Source: Sphingomonas telluris
GTDB lineage: Bacteria; Pseudomonadota; Alphaproteobacteria; Sphingomonadales; Sphingomonadaceae
DNA: 64,000 nucleotides
Direction: 5' to 3'
Assembly: GCF_022568775.1 (NCBI RefSeq)
Contig: NZ_JAKZHW010000001.1
Coordinates: 1,178,001 to 1,242,000 of the forward strand
Within the stretch, counting starts at the first letter, position 1. Every line of letters begins with the position of its first letter. Shown here piece by piece: positions 8,054-17,245 of this stretch. The position numbers and the translations under genes were made by a program. The notes below the pieces were generated by a model. The model worked only from the letters and a program-made list of their open reading frames with translations, was not told the origin of the DNA and did not search any database.

Positions 8054-8833
8054 ATGATGCATCAACCGCTAACGCCGCCCGACGAATTCTCCGCGCCTGA
8101 ATCCGCGGAGGGATTCTACGCGGAAGTCATCCGGTTGATGGCGGAATCCGAAATCCCGTTCCTGCTGTCCGGCACTTACGCCTTGTCATGCTACACGGGC
8201 ATCGTCCGGCCGACGAAGGACGTGGACGTATTCGCCAAGGCGGGCGATGCACTGCGCATCCTGTCCTTCTTCAAGGAACGCGGATTCGACGTTCAGATCG
8301 TCGACGAGCGCTGGCTCTACCGTGTGACTCGGGGCGACCTGTTCGTTGATGTCATCACGAACATGCCGACATCCTCCACGCATGTGAACGACGAATGGTT
8401 CGCGCATGCGCCCGAGGCTCGCCTGTTCGGGACCAAGGTCCATTTGGTGCCGCCGACCCAGTTCGTCTGGTCGAAGATCTTCGTGGCCGACCGCTACCGC
8501 TACGACGGCGCGGACGTGAACCACATGATCCTGAAGCGATCGGAGGACATCGACTGGCAGCAGCTCATCTCGGACATGGAGCTCTACTGGGAAGTCCTGC
8601 TGATGGCGGTGCTGAACTTCCGCTTCGTCTACCCCAGCGAGCGCGATCTTGTGCCGCGCTGGGTGATCGACGAACTGCTCGAGCGGCTCAATGCCCAGCT
8701 GGAAATGCCGGCCGCCGAGAAGCGGGTCTGCCGCGGACGCATCTTCAGCCCCCGCGACTACATGATCGACGTCGACCAGTGGGGCTTCTCGGAAGCGGTC
8801 GGAAATCTCGAAGAAGATTATGCCAACAGGTAA
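8054..8833 (+). CDS. Nucleotidyltransferase-fold protein
   Basis: The 259-residue protein has a minimal nucleotidyltransferase core: LLSGTYALSCYTG (G-[ST] helix turn), then RPTKDVDVF with the paired Asp of the active site, and a third acidic strand near LFVDVI. It resembles the AbiEii/MNT-like nucleotidyltransferase superfamily and stand-alone bacterial members of unknown substrate. No partner antitoxin gene is adjacent, so a toxin role is not supported. It overlaps the following phosphoesterase gene by 14 bases, which indicates coupled translation and a linked function. Confidence 0.75.
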   Translation: MMHQPLTPPDEFSAPESAEGFYAEVIRLMAESEIPFLLSGTYALSCYTGIVRPTKDVDVFAKAGDALRILSFFKERGFDVQIVDERWLYRVTRGDLFVDVITNMPTSSTHVNDEWFAHAPEARLFGTKVHLVPPTQFVWSKIFVADRYRYDGADVNHMILKRSEDIDWQQLISDMELYWEVLLMAVLNFRFVYPSERDLVPRWVIDELLERLNAQLEMPAAEKRVCRGRIFSPRDYMIDVDQWGFSEAVGNLEEDYANR

Positions 8834-9548
8834 TGACACCATCACGGTCGCCGCGATCGGCGATCTCCACGTCACCGAAGGAAGCGTCGCCCCCTACCGG
8901 GAGATGTTCGCGGAGATTTCCCGCACGGCCGACGTGCTGGTTTTGTGCGGGGATCTCACCAATTTCGGGAAGACGTCGGAGGCGGAGATCCTGGCCGAGG
9001 ACATCCGCACCTGCGACATTCCCGTCCTCGGCGTGCTGGGCAATCACGACTACGAATGCGGTCAGCCCGAGAACGTGGCGGCGATCCTGCACGAGGCCGG
9101 CATGACGGTGCTCGATGAGCAGGCCGTCGAGGTCCAGGGAGTCGGGTTCGCAGGCGTGAAGGGCTTCGTCGGCGGTTTCGGCCGTGGTGAGCTGGCACCA
9201 TTCGGCGAGCCCATCATCAAGGCGTTCGTCGACGAAGCGATGAACGAAGCGCGAAAGTTGGAGAATGGCCTGCGGACGCTTCGGACCGAGCGAAGCGTCG
9301 CCGTGCTGCATTACTCCCCGATCATTGAGACGCTCGAGGGCGAACCGATCGAGATCTTCCAGTATCTGGGCTCCGCCCGCCTCGCAGACGCGATCGACCG
9401 GTTCGACAATGTGAAGGCGGTCGTCCACGGCCACGCGCACCACGGGACATACGAGGGCCGGACACGCCGCGGGACGCCCGTCTACAATGTCGCGCAATTC
9501 GTGGTGAAGCCGAAGTTCGGGCGGCCCTACGCCTTGCTGGAGGTGTGA
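8820..9548 (+). CDS. Calcineurin-like metallophosphoesterase
   Basis: The 242-residue protein carries the metallophosphoesterase motifs in order: GDLH (residue about 14), GDLTNFG (about 45), GNHDYE (about 75) and the C-terminal VHGHAHHG with its paired His. These ligands bind two metal ions and hydrolyse phosphomono- or diesters. The substrate is not evident. The start lies inside the end of the nucleotidyltransferase gene (14-base overlap). Its 3' end overlaps the convergent AI-2E transporter gene by 22 bases. Confidence 0.9.
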   Translation: MPTGNDTITVAAIGDLHVTEGSVAPYREMFAEISRTADVLVLCGDLTNFGKTSEAEILAEDIRTCDIPVLGVLGNHDYECGQPENVAAILHEAGMTVLDEQAVEVQGVGFAGVKGFVGGFGRGELAPFGEPIIKAFVDEAMNEARKLENGLRTLRTERSVAVLHYSPIIETLEGEPIEIFQYLGSARLADAIDRFDNVKAVVHGHAHHGTYEGRTRRGTPVYNVAQFVVKPKFGRPYALLEV

Positions 9549-10600
9549 TGCGCCACGTCTTCGCCGGGAATCGGCGTCGGCGTGTGAAGCGTTTCGATTA
9601 CATATAGCCGCTTCACCAGCACGTAGCTGACGACTGTCAGAGGCGCCGCGAGGATCACGCCCAGCGTTCCGAACAAGGCGCCGAACGCAATGAGCGAGAA
9701 GAGCAGGACAACCCCGGGGAGATCGACTGCGTATTGCTGGACGAGCGGCGTCAGCAGGTAGCCCTCGAATTGCTGCACCAGGAAGTAGAGCAGCAGCACC
9801 CACAGCGCGAGATCGGGGCTCACCGCGAGCGCCAACAGGACCGCCGGTACCATCGACAGGATGGGACCGATGAATGGAATGAATTCGAGGACGCCGGCAA
9901 GCAGGCCGAGCGTCAGCGCGGAAGGCATGCCGAGATACCAGAGCCCGATACCGGTCAGCAGTCCGACGGCAACCATCGCGATCAGCTGACCGCGAAGCCA
10001 GAGGCGAAGAGCCGTCTCGGACTCCGTGATGGCCTCGAGCGCAAGGTGGCGTTTGCCCGGCGGAATGAGCTTTACTGCACCTGTGAGATAGAAGCGCGGT
10101 TGGGTCGCCAGGAATATGCCGGCGACGATGACCACGATGACGTCGGCGATGCCGCTCCCGATGGACAGAACCGTCGCGGCAAAGGCGGAGAAGCTGCTCC
10201 CCCCCGGCGCCTTGATGCTCTGCGCCAGATGCTTGACCTGCTCACCAAGGCCGACGTCACCTAGGCGGGCTTCGACCGTCTTCCAGGCGGCGGGCAGTGT
10301 CTCCCTGAGCAGGGCGACCTGCTGCACGACGTGCGAGCCGAACAAAGCGACGAGGCCGATGATGATCGCCAACCCAATAGCGATCGACACGACGATGGCA
10401 ATGCCCTGCCGGCAGCGCACGAGCTTCTCGATGCGGTCGGCGAAAGCGCGGAAGACCGTCGCAACGACGATCGCGCCGAACAGCATGAGCAGCAGCGTTC
10501 GGAGCTGCCAGGCGAGGATGACGAGCGTGGTGAGCCCAAGGACGATGAGCACGCGGCGGACGAAACGCCGCTCGTCGCTCATCGGCGCGGGCTCAGCCAT
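9527..10600 (-). CDS. AI-2E family transporter (PerM-like)
   Basis: The 357-residue inner-membrane protein has the family pattern: two or three N-terminal helices, a soluble middle region (about residues 60-150), then a block of four to five helices with GIGLWYLGMPSALTLGLLAG and the FIPFIGP motif. Members export small molecules (AI-2, indole) or act as Na+/H+ antiporters; the substrate here is unknown. It is the last gene of the paaI-to-E2 minus-strand unit, starting three bases after the E2 stop, so it is likely co-transcribed. It could export an aromatic intermediate, but that is only inference from context. Confidence 0.9.
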   Translation of the reverse strand: MAEPAPMSDERRFVRRVLIVLGLTTLVILAWQLRTLLLMLFGAIVVATVFRAFADRIEKLVRCRQGIAIVVSIAIGLAIIIGLVALFGSHVVQQVALLRETLPAAWKTVEARLGDVGLGEQVKHLAQSIKAPGGSSFSAFAATVLSIGSGIADVIVVIVAGIFLATQPRFYLTGAVKLIPPGKRHLALEAITESETALRLWLRGQLIAMVAVGLLTGIGLWYLGMPSALTLGLLAGVLEFIPFIGPILSMVPAVLLALAVSPDLALWVLLLYFLVQQFEGYLLTPLVQQYAVDLPGVVLLFSLIAFGALFGTLGVILAAPLTVVSYVLVKRLYVIETLHTPTPIPGEDVAHHTSSKA

Positions 10601-10603
10601 GAC

Positions 10604-11794
10604 TCACGCCGAGGGCCACGTCTCGATGATTTCCACGAAGCGCGTCAGCCATGCATTGGTCTGATGCCCGTCAACGACGCGATGGTCGATGGTGAGCGTC
10701 ACGTAAGCCATTGGGCGGATCAGGATCGCATCTTGCCCATCGACCTCGCGAACGATGACGCGCTTTTCGAGCTTGCCCACCCCAAGGATCGCCGCCTGCC
10801 CCTGGTGCAGGATGATCGGCGCAGCGAGCAGCGAGCCCGATACGCCATGATTGGAAATGGTGAAGCTGCCGCCCGAAACGTCGGTGCGCTCCAGCTTGCC
10901 GTCGCGTGCGCGGCGAGTGAGATCTTCCAGCTTCGCCCCGACCTGCTCGAGCGAGAGGCTCGCGACATCCTTCACGACGGGTACGACGAGACCCTTTTCG
11001 CCGAGCGCCGTGGCGACGCCGACATCGATGGTCGGGGAGATCGCGATCCGGTCCTTTTCCCACCGCCCGTTGATCGCGGGCGCGACGGCCATCGCTTCGC
11101 CAACCGCCTTCACGATGTAGGCGGTGTAGCTGAGCTTTTTGCCCTTGGCCGCAAGCGCTGCCTTGTGCGCCGCTATGGCCGAGAAGTCCGCCTCGAACAC
11201 GGCGGTGACGTGCGGAGCTTCGCTGACGGCGCGCACCATGTTCTCGGCGATCGTCGTCCGCATTCTATCGTGCGGAATGTCCTGCGCGGAAAATTGCCGC
11301 GGCTGAGCGGTTGCGGGCTCGCCCACGCTGACAACTGTCGCGGAGGCGACGAGGCGATCGACGTCCTCGCGCGTGATGCGCCCGTTTCGGCCGGTCCCAG
11401 CAATGCGTGAAGGATCGATGCCGTGCTGAAGACAGGCGCGGCGGACGGAGGGTGAAAGACGCGTTTCCTGATCGCCCGATAGCGGCGCCGGCCTTGCGAC
11501 TGCTCGCTCTGCGACCGAAGGAGCGGCTTCAGCCTTCGGCGCGACCTCGGTCGCCGCTACGTCGTCCGTGGAGATGCGACCCAGGAGCGCACCCGGAACC
11601 GCCTCCGCGTCCGTGTCGAGCACGATTTCGGATAGCACACCGGCCGCCGGCGCCGACACTTCCTGCGTGACCTTGTCGGTCTCGATCTCGACGAGTGGAT
11701 CGTTCTCGGCGACCGCATCGCCAATCTGCTTGAGCCAGGCGCGAACGATCGCCTTCGTGCCCTCCTGCTCGTCGGGAACGCGGACGTCGATCAA
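10604..11794 (-). CDS. 2-oxoacid dehydrogenase E2 (dihydrolipoyl acyltransferase)
   Basis: The 396-residue protein has one lipoyl domain (residues 1-75, lipoyl Lys41 in EIETDKVTQEV), a peripheral-subunit binding domain (about 113-148, ending GTGRNGRITREDV) and a catalytic acyltransferase domain with the C-terminal DHRVVDG motif. It transfers the acyl group from E1-bound TPP to CoA. The start is TTG, one base after the E1 stop (TGA G TTG), so initiation is probably by coupling to E1. A single lipoyl domain is typical of branched-chain or other non-pyruvate complexes. No E3 gene is in the window, so E3 must come from elsewhere. Confidence 0.93.
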   Translation of the reverse strand: MIDVRVPDEQEGTKAIVRAWLKQIGDAVAENDPLVEIETDKVTQEVSAPAAGVLSEIVLDTDAEAVPGALLGRISTDDVAATEVAPKAEAAPSVAERAVARPAPLSGDQETRLSPSVRRACLQHGIDPSRIAGTGRNGRITREDVDRLVASATVVSVGEPATAQPRQFSAQDIPHDRMRTTIAENMVRAVSEAPHVTAVFEADFSAIAAHKAALAAKGKKLSYTAYIVKAVGEAMAVAPAINGRWEKDRIAISPTIDVGVATALGEKGLVVPVVKDVASLSLEQVGAKLEDLTRRARDGKLERTDVSGGSFTISNHGVSGSLLAAPIILHQGQAAILGVGKLEKRVIVREVDGQDAILIRPMAYVTLTIDHRVVDGHQTNAWLTRFVEIIETWPSA

Positions 11795-11795
11795 C

Positions 11796-13853
11796 TCAGA
11801 ACCCCACCAGGCGGTCGATCTCGGCGCGGATCCGCTCGACCGACGGGACGGCCCATTCCAGCAGCCGCGGGTGATGCGGGCTTGGGATGTCCGGCATGGT
11901 CACGCGCGCGACGGGAGCATCGAGGTCCAGGAAGGCCTCGTCGGCGACTACGGCCGCGATTTCCGCACCGAATCCGCCACTGCGCAGGTCTTCGTGCACG
12001 ATGAGGCAACGACGAGTCCGGCGGACGCTTTCCAGCACCATCTCCCGATCCCACGGCATGAGCGTGCGCAAGTCGATGACGTCGGCGCTGACGCCCTCGG
12101 CGGCCGCTTCGCAACGGGGGACCATCGCGCCCCAGGTGACGATGGTGATCTTGTCGCCTTCGCGCGTCTTCTTCGCCCGGCCGAACGGCAGGACGTAGTC
12201 GTCCCCGGGCCACGGGCGGCGCGCCCATGAATCGTCGAGCATTGCGCGATGCTCGAAGAAGATCACCGGATCGTTGCCGCGAAGCGAAGCGCGCAGGAGG
12301 CCGACCGCATCCGCGGCGTTCGAGGGCACAGCGACGAGCCAGCCGGGATTGTGGACGAATTCCACCTCGTTGGTCTGGCTGTGCCACGGATCGCCCGTCT
12401 TCAGGAACCCGCCCGGCATGCGTACTACGATGGGCGCTGCAAAGCGGTTGCGCGTGCGCCAGCGCATCGTGCCGCAGTCGTGGAGCTGCTCGCTCGCGGG
12501 CTCGGCATATTTGCGGAACTGGATCTCGGCCACGGGCATGAGGCCCGCGAGAGCCATGCCGACGGCGCGGCCGATGATGCCTTCCTCGTTGAGCGAGGTG
12601 TCGAAGACGCGGTCGCGACCAAACTTCTCCTGCAGGCCCAAGGTGACGGCGTGGACGCCGCCCTTCGGCCCGATGTCCTCACCGAACATCAGGACGCGCT
12701 CGTTGGACTCGATCTCCTGCTCGAGCGTGCGGCGGATCGCGGTGACCATGTTGATCCGCTGCCCGTCGGTCGCCGCAACGTCCGTGGACGCCGGAGGAGC
12801 CCAACCGGCGTTGATCAGCCCGCCGACTTCCTGAACCTCGTCCTCGAAGAAGACATGGCGCGTGACCTGCTCGGGCTCCGAGGTCGGCCGCTGCTGCGCT
12901 TCCGCGAGGGCCGCGCCCACTTCCCAGGCGACCTCCCGCTCCAGCCGCTCCCAATCGTCATCGCCGATCTGGAACTTGGCGCAATGCGACTTCAGCTTGG
13001 GCAAGGGATCGCGCACCCATTCGGCCTCGATGAACTCCTTGGACTTGTAGGCCTGCGTGTCCTGAAAGCTGTGTCCTTCAAGACGGGGCACGGTGAGCCG
13101 CAGCAGCGCGGGCGCGCGCTTGCGGCGTACGAAGTCGACCGCCTCTTCGGTGAGCTGCGCGGCCTGCCCCGGATCTGTGCCGTCGCCGCCCAGGATCGTG
13201 AGACCTTTGAAGCTACCGAGGTTCGCCGCGATGTTGCCGCCTGGCGTCTGATATTCGGACGGAACCGAGATGCCGTAGCCATTGTCCTCGATATAAATGA
13301 GAAGCGGCAATTGTTGAGTCGTAGCAATGGTTAGTGCGGACCAAAATCCGCCCGTTGCGCAGCTGGCATCGCCGCCGAGCACCACCGCGATGGCGTCTTC
13401 CGGCCCTTCGCCCAGCACCTTGCGCTTGTACTCGATCGCCTGCGCCCACCCGACCGACGGCGTGTATTGGGTCCCCACCCCGCCGGCCATCGGCAAGGCA
13501 ATCGGCCCATCCGGTCCCGGATGGTTGAAGACGGCGCCGATGTCGCGGCCGTCGGAATATCCTCCAGCGAGACCCATCGGCGACCCAAGCGCGTCGGTCA
13601 GCGGAACGCCGAGCGTCAGCAGCAGCGGGCGCGACCGATAATAACCGCCGACCGCATCGCCGCGACGAAGCTGAAGTCCCAGCAGAACCTGCGCGAGATC
13701 ATGGCCTCGCGCGGAGAATTGGTAGAGGACCTTCTTGGCAGGAACGAGCTCCTGCTCTTCGATCCTGTCGAGTTCGCGGCTGGTCAGAACCCAGCGCGCG
13801 ACGTCGCGCCAATTCACCTTGGACGATACTTTGCCGGGGTCGCGATCTGCCAT
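11796..13853 (-). CDS. 2-oxoacid dehydrogenase E1, alpha-beta fusion
   Basis: The 685-residue protein fuses the E1 alpha part (about 1-350) to the E1 beta part (about 365-685). The alpha part has the TPP motif from GGDASCATGGF to YIEDN. The beta part has GEDIGPKGGVH, an LNEEGIIGRAVGMALAG block and a TLMPWD segment close to the branched-chain/pyruvate E1 beta family. It decarboxylates a 2-oxoacid and acylates E2. Most bacteria encode the two parts separately. It sits between an aromatic-type aminotransferase and E2 in the paa operon, so phenylpyruvate is a candidate substrate besides branched-chain oxoacids (inference). The gap to the aminotransferase stop is six bases. Confidence 0.92.
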   Translation of the reverse strand: MADRDPGKVSSKVNWRDVARWVLTSRELDRIEEQELVPAKKVLYQFSARGHDLAQVLLGLQLRRGDAVGGYYRSRPLLLTLGVPLTDALGSPMGLAGGYSDGRDIGAVFNHPGPDGPIALPMAGGVGTQYTPSVGWAQAIEYKRKVLGEGPEDAIAVVLGGDASCATGGFWSALTIATTQQLPLLIYIEDNGYGISVPSEYQTPGGNIAANLGSFKGLTILGGDGTDPGQAAQLTEEAVDFVRRKRAPALLRLTVPRLEGHSFQDTQAYKSKEFIEAEWVRDPLPKLKSHCAKFQIGDDDWERLEREVAWEVGAALAEAQQRPTSEPEQVTRHVFFEDEVQEVGGLINAGWAPPASTDVAATDGQRINMVTAIRRTLEQEIESNERVLMFGEDIGPKGGVHAVTLGLQEKFGRDRVFDTSLNEEGIIGRAVGMALAGLMPVAEIQFRKYAEPASEQLHDCGTMRWRTRNRFAAPIVVRMPGGFLKTGDPWHSQTNEVEFVHNPGWLVAVPSNAADAVGLLRASLRGNDPVIFFEHRAMLDDSWARRPWPGDDYVLPFGRAKKTREGDKITIVTWGAMVPRCEAAAEGVSADVIDLRTLMPWDREMVLESVRRTRRCLIVHEDLRSGGFGAEIAAVVADEAFLDLDAPVARVTMPDIPSPHHPRLLEWAVPSVERIRAEIDRLVGF

Positions 13854-13859
13854 GACGAG

Positions 13860-15059
13860 TTACGCGTTCAACGTCTCGACCACGGCGGCGACAAATCGAT
13901 CGACCTGCGCGTCGCTGAGGCCGACGACGTTGAAGCGGCCGCTGTCCGCCATGTAGATCGCATGCTTCTCACGCAGCGCCAGCACCTGCTCCTTGCTGAC
14001 CGGCAGCATGGAGAACATGCCGAACTGGCCGCCGATGTAGGCGAGACGCGGGTCGGCCGACGCGATGCGCTGGCGCACGGCATTGATCCGGTCGCGCATC
14101 GCGGAAAGCTCGCCCGGCCAGCGCTGCTTCAGTTCCGGGGTGTCGAGGACGATGCGAACGGCCGCGGCGCCGTGATCGGGCGGCATCGACCACATTTCGC
14201 GCGCGCGCTGCGACACGTGCGCCATCGCTCGCGCGGTCGCTTCGGCCGAACCCGTCTTGAGGAACAGCGTCCCGACGCGATCGCGATAGACGCTGAAGTT
14301 CTTGTCGCAGCTGTGAGCGGCAATGAGCTCGTCGCAAACGTCGAGCAGGCCGTGCAGGCCGCGGGCATCCTGCTCAAGGCCGCGCGCGAAGCCCTGGTAG
14401 GCGATGTCGACGAAGGGAAGCAGGCCGCGCTCGACGACGATGCGCGTGACCTCGTCCCACTGGTCGTCGCTGAGATCGGCGCCGGTCGGGTTATGACAGC
14501 AGCCGTGGAGGAGAACGACGTCGCCCGGGCGCCCTTCCTTCAGCGCTGAGACCATTGCGTCGAAACGGATGCTTCCGGCCTCGCGGTCGTAATAGGGATA
14601 TTCGACGATCTGCAGACCGACCGCGCGAATGATCGGCGGGTGGTTCGGCCAGGTGGGCGTGCCGACGATTACGCGCGCCTGCGGGTTCGCGGTCGCAATC
14701 AGCTCGAAGCCGAGACGGAGCGCACCGCAGCCGCCCGGGGTCTGCAAGCCGGCGATGCGGGGGTCTTCAGCGTGCCGGCCGAGCGCGATGGGACGCAGAA
14801 GCTCCGTGTAGCGCTTGTCGCCCGCCATCCCGAGGTACGATTTCGACTCTTGGGTATCGACGAGGATCTGCTCGGCTTCCTTGATGACCTTGAGGATCGG
14901 CGTCCGGCCTTCGCTGTCCCGGAAAACGCCAACTCCGGCGTCGATCTTTTCTGGCCGCGGATCGGCGTTGCAGAGCGCGATCAGCTGAAGGAGGGAATCG
15001 GTCTCGACAGCCGGAAGATCGGCCAGTCCACGAGCGCGAGTATCGGTTTCGGTCAGCAT
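13860..15059 (-). CDS. Aromatic/aspartate aminotransferase, class I
   Basis: The 399-residue protein has the class Ia aminotransferase motifs: GVGVFRDSEG near the N-terminus, GTPTWPNHPPI, HGCCHNPTGADLS, and the PLP-lysine site HSCDKNFSVYRDRVG. The family (AspC/TyrB) transaminates aspartate and aromatic amino acids with 2-oxoglutarate. It follows paaE by 19 bases and precedes the E1 gene by six, which favours phenylalanine or tyrosine to the arylpyruvate as its role here. That substrate choice is inference from position. Confidence 0.92.
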   Translation of the reverse strand: MLTETDTRARGLADLPAVETDSLLQLIALCNADPRPEKIDAGVGVFRDSEGRTPILKVIKEAEQILVDTQESKSYLGMAGDKRYTELLRPIALGRHAEDPRIAGLQTPGGCGALRLGFELIATANPQARVIVGTPTWPNHPPIIRAVGLQIVEYPYYDREAGSIRFDAMVSALKEGRPGDVVLLHGCCHNPTGADLSDDQWDEVTRIVVERGLLPFVDIAYQGFARGLEQDARGLHGLLDVCDELIAAHSCDKNFSVYRDRVGTLFLKTGSAEATARAMAHVSQRAREMWSMPPDHGAAAVRIVLDTPELKQRWPGELSAMRDRINAVRQRIASADPRLAYIGGQFGMFSMLPVSKEQVLALREKHAIYMADSGRFNVVGLSDAQVDRFVAAVVETLNA

Positions 15060-15078
15060 GAAACCGCGCTTAGCGCGG

Positions 15079-16152
15079 CTACGCGTCGTAATCCACTGCG
15101 ACGCCCTCTCCGACCGGCACGGACTGGCAGGTGAGGACGTAACCGGCGGCGACTTCTTCGTCCGTAAGGCCGTAGCGCGCAGCCATTTCGACCTTGCCGC
15201 TGGTCACTTTGGCTCTGCAGGTGGCGCAGACGCCCGCCTTGCAGGCGAAGGGCGCCGGCAGACCGGACGCACGGGCGCTGTCGAGTATGTTGCTCTCGGT
15301 GAAAGCGACGCGGCGCGTGCGGCCATCGAGCGTGACCGACATGGTCGCTCCCGCCGCCTTGGTCTGAAGCTGCGCCATCTCGGCTGCGAGCGCGGCGGAA
15401 GGACGGTCGGCGGTGAAGCGCTCGATGTGGATGCGCTCCTTGTCGACGTTCCGGTCGAGCAGGGCGCCCTCCGCCGCATCCATCATCGGACCCGGGCCGC
15501 AGATGAACCAGGCGTCGACGCTGGAGGGATCGCCGACCAGGGCCGTGATCGCCACGTCGCAGCGCGCGCGGTCGAGCATACCGTTAAACAGGTCGATGTC
15601 GCCCTCTTCCTCGGCGAGAAAATGGTGGAGCGAGAGTCGGCCGACGTAGCGGTCCTTCAGGTCGGCAAGCGCATCGAGGAAGATGATCGAGCTGCTGTCG
15701 CGATTGCCGTAAAGCAGGGTGAACTGACTCTCCGGCTCTTCCTTCAGTGTGGTCTTGAGCAGCGACAGGACGGGCGTGATGCCGGAACCGCCCGCGATGC
15801 CTACGATGTGACGCCTGGCCGATGGCGCGAACTCAGTCGTGAAGCTGCCGTGCGGTGGCATTACTTCGATCGTGTCACCGGCCTTCAGGGCGTCTCCGAC
15901 CCAGTTGGAGAACAGGCCGCCGGCGATCCGCTTCACGGTCACCATCCAGTCCTGTTCCTCGGGCGCGGTACAGAGCGAGTAGTTGCGGCGCACTTCCTCG
16001 CCGTCGATCGTTGCCTTGAGCGTGAGGTGCTGTCCGGCCTTGAACGCGAAGACCTCCCGCAGATCGACCGGCAGGTCGAAGCGGATCGAGTTGGCTTCGG
16101 CGGTCTCCGGAACGATCTCCGCCACCTTCAGCGGGTAGAAATGCGCGCTCAT
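15079..16152 (-). CDS. paaE: Phenylacetyl-CoA 1,2-epoxidase reductase subunit
   Basis: The 357-residue protein has an FAD-binding ferredoxin reductase half (RNYSLCTAP flavin site, then GIAGGSGITPVLS and the CGPGPMM NADPH motif) and a C-terminal plant-type 2Fe-2S domain with CKAGVCATC and a distant fourth Cys (LTCQS). It passes electrons from NADPH to the PaaAC oxygenase. Its ATG overlaps the paaC stop by one base (TAATG). In most clusters paaD lies between paaC and paaE; here nothing does. Confidence 0.95.
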   Translation of the reverse strand: MSAHFYPLKVAEIVPETAEANSIRFDLPVDLREVFAFKAGQHLTLKATIDGEEVRRNYSLCTAPEEQDWMVTVKRIAGGLFSNWVGDALKAGDTIEVMPPHGSFTTEFAPSARRHIVGIAGGSGITPVLSLLKTTLKEEPESQFTLLYGNRDSSSIIFLDALADLKDRYVGRLSLHHFLAEEEGDIDLFNGMLDRARCDVAITALVGDPSSVDAWFICGPGPMMDAAEGALLDRNVDKERIHIERFTADRPSAALAAEMAQLQTKAAGATMSVTLDGRTRRVAFTESNILDSARASGLPAPFACKAGVCATCRAKVTSGKVEMAARYGLTDEEVAAGYVLTCQSVPVGEGVAVDYDA

Positions 16153-16961
16153 TACCAGGTCGCGTCGGGGTAGGTGCGCGGCAGGAACTGCATCACCGCT
16201 AGCAGGTGCCCGAGATGCTCACTGTGGTGGCCGCGGCGGCCGCCGAGGATCGGGCGCTGGTCGGCAGGGACTTCGAGCTTCGCCGCGGCGAGGACGCCCG
16301 CGATCGCTGAGCGATATTCGTCTTCGAATTCACGCGGGTCCGGGGCGATGCCGCGATCGATCAACTTCTGAAGCTCGTCATCCACCTCGAACAGCTCCGG
16401 GACGAAGCGCCAGTTCCAGTCGAGCCCTTCCGCCATTCGTTGGGCGCTTTCCTCGGTGCCGTCACCCAGGCGGACGACCCACTCGGCCGACAGCTCGCGA
16501 TGGTAGGCGACTTCCTTCACCGCTTTCGCTGCGAACTCGGCGAGGAAGCGGTCGCTCGACAGTGTCAGGCGCTGGAACAGCATGTGCTGCCACGTCGAGA
16601 ACAGCAGATGCCGCGCCATCGTGCGTCCGAAGTCGCCGTTCGGCTGCTCGACGAGCAGGCAGTTCCGAAAGTCGAGAACGTCGCGGTGGAACGCCAGCTT
16701 GTCACCGTCGCCCGCCTCCTCCAGCAAATGCGTGGCTTGTCCGATCAGGTCGAGCGACAGGTTTGCAAGGCTGAGGTCGACCTCCAGCACCGGCGCATGG
16801 CCGCACCATTCGCTGAGGCGCTGACCCAGGATCAGCGAGTCGTCGCCGAGGCGGAGCAAATAGTCGAAGCGCGCGGCATCCGGCTCCCCGGCGGACGGCG
16901 CGTCGAAACTGCCCTTCCCGGTCGCTCCGGTCGGCAGGTCGATCGGCGGCAGCGAAGCCAT
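16152..16961 (-). CDS. paaC: Phenylacetyl-CoA 1,2-epoxidase structural subunit
   Basis: The 269-residue ferritin-like protein matches PaaC: FDYLLRLGDDSLILGQRLSEWCGHAP near the N-terminus is a family hallmark, followed by DLIGQA and an AYHRELSAEWVVRLGDGTEES block. PaaC pairs with PaaA and holds it in an active conformation without a catalytic di-iron site. The start overlaps the paaB stop by one base (TGATG). Confidence 0.95.
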   Translation of the reverse strand: MASLPPIDLPTGATGKGSFDAPSAGEPDAARFDYLLRLGDDSLILGQRLSEWCGHAPVLEVDLSLANLSLDLIGQATHLLEEAGDGDKLAFHRDVLDFRNCLLVEQPNGDFGRTMARHLLFSTWQHMLFQRLTLSSDRFLAEFAAKAVKEVAYHRELSAEWVVRLGDGTEESAQRMAEGLDWNWRFVPELFEVDDELQKLIDRGIAPDPREFEDEYRSAIAGVLAAAKLEVPADQRPILGGRRGHHSEHLGHLLAVMQFLPRTYPDATW

Positions 16962-17245
16962 CAGATGTGCTTCACCTCGTCCGGGATGTCGTAGAAGGTC
17001 GGGTGCCGATAGATCTTGTCGGCCGCCGGCTCGAACAGCGCGCCCGCCTGCTCAGGGTCGGAGGCAACGATCTCCGCCGAGGGGACGACCCAGATGCTCA
17101 CGCCTTCCTGGCGCCGCGTGTACGTGTCGCGCGCGTGGCGGAGCGCGAGCTCCGCGTCAGGAGCATGAACGCTGCCAAAGTGGCGATGCGAAAGACCGCC
17201 CTTGGTACGGACGAAGACTTCCCAGAGCGGCCAGTCATGGCTCAC
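16961..17245 (-). CDS. paaB: Phenylacetyl-CoA 1,2-epoxidase subunit PaaB
   Basis: This 94-residue protein matches PaaB in length and sequence ([28 protein letters not shown], with [14 protein letters not shown] at the end). PaaB bridges PaaAC dimers in the epoxidase complex. The start codon is GTG and overlaps the paaA stop as GTGA, so it is translated by coupling. Confidence 0.95.
   Translation of the reverse strand: MSHDWPLWEVFVRTKGGLSHRHFGSVHAPDAELALRHARDTYTRRQEGVSIWVVPSAEIVASDPEQAGALFEPAADKIYRHPTFYDIPDEVKHI

Noticed and set aside
6314..8065. 583-codon minus-strand frame opposite the HAD-UbiA gene
   Set aside because: Charged, low-complexity translation with no domain; the plus strand holds a recognisable two-domain protein.
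8054..9548. Nucleotidyltransferase as the toxin of a toxin-antitoxin pair
   Set aside because: The overlapping partner is a metallophosphoesterase with full metal sites, not an antitoxin-like protein, and the length does not fit MNT-HEPN pairs.
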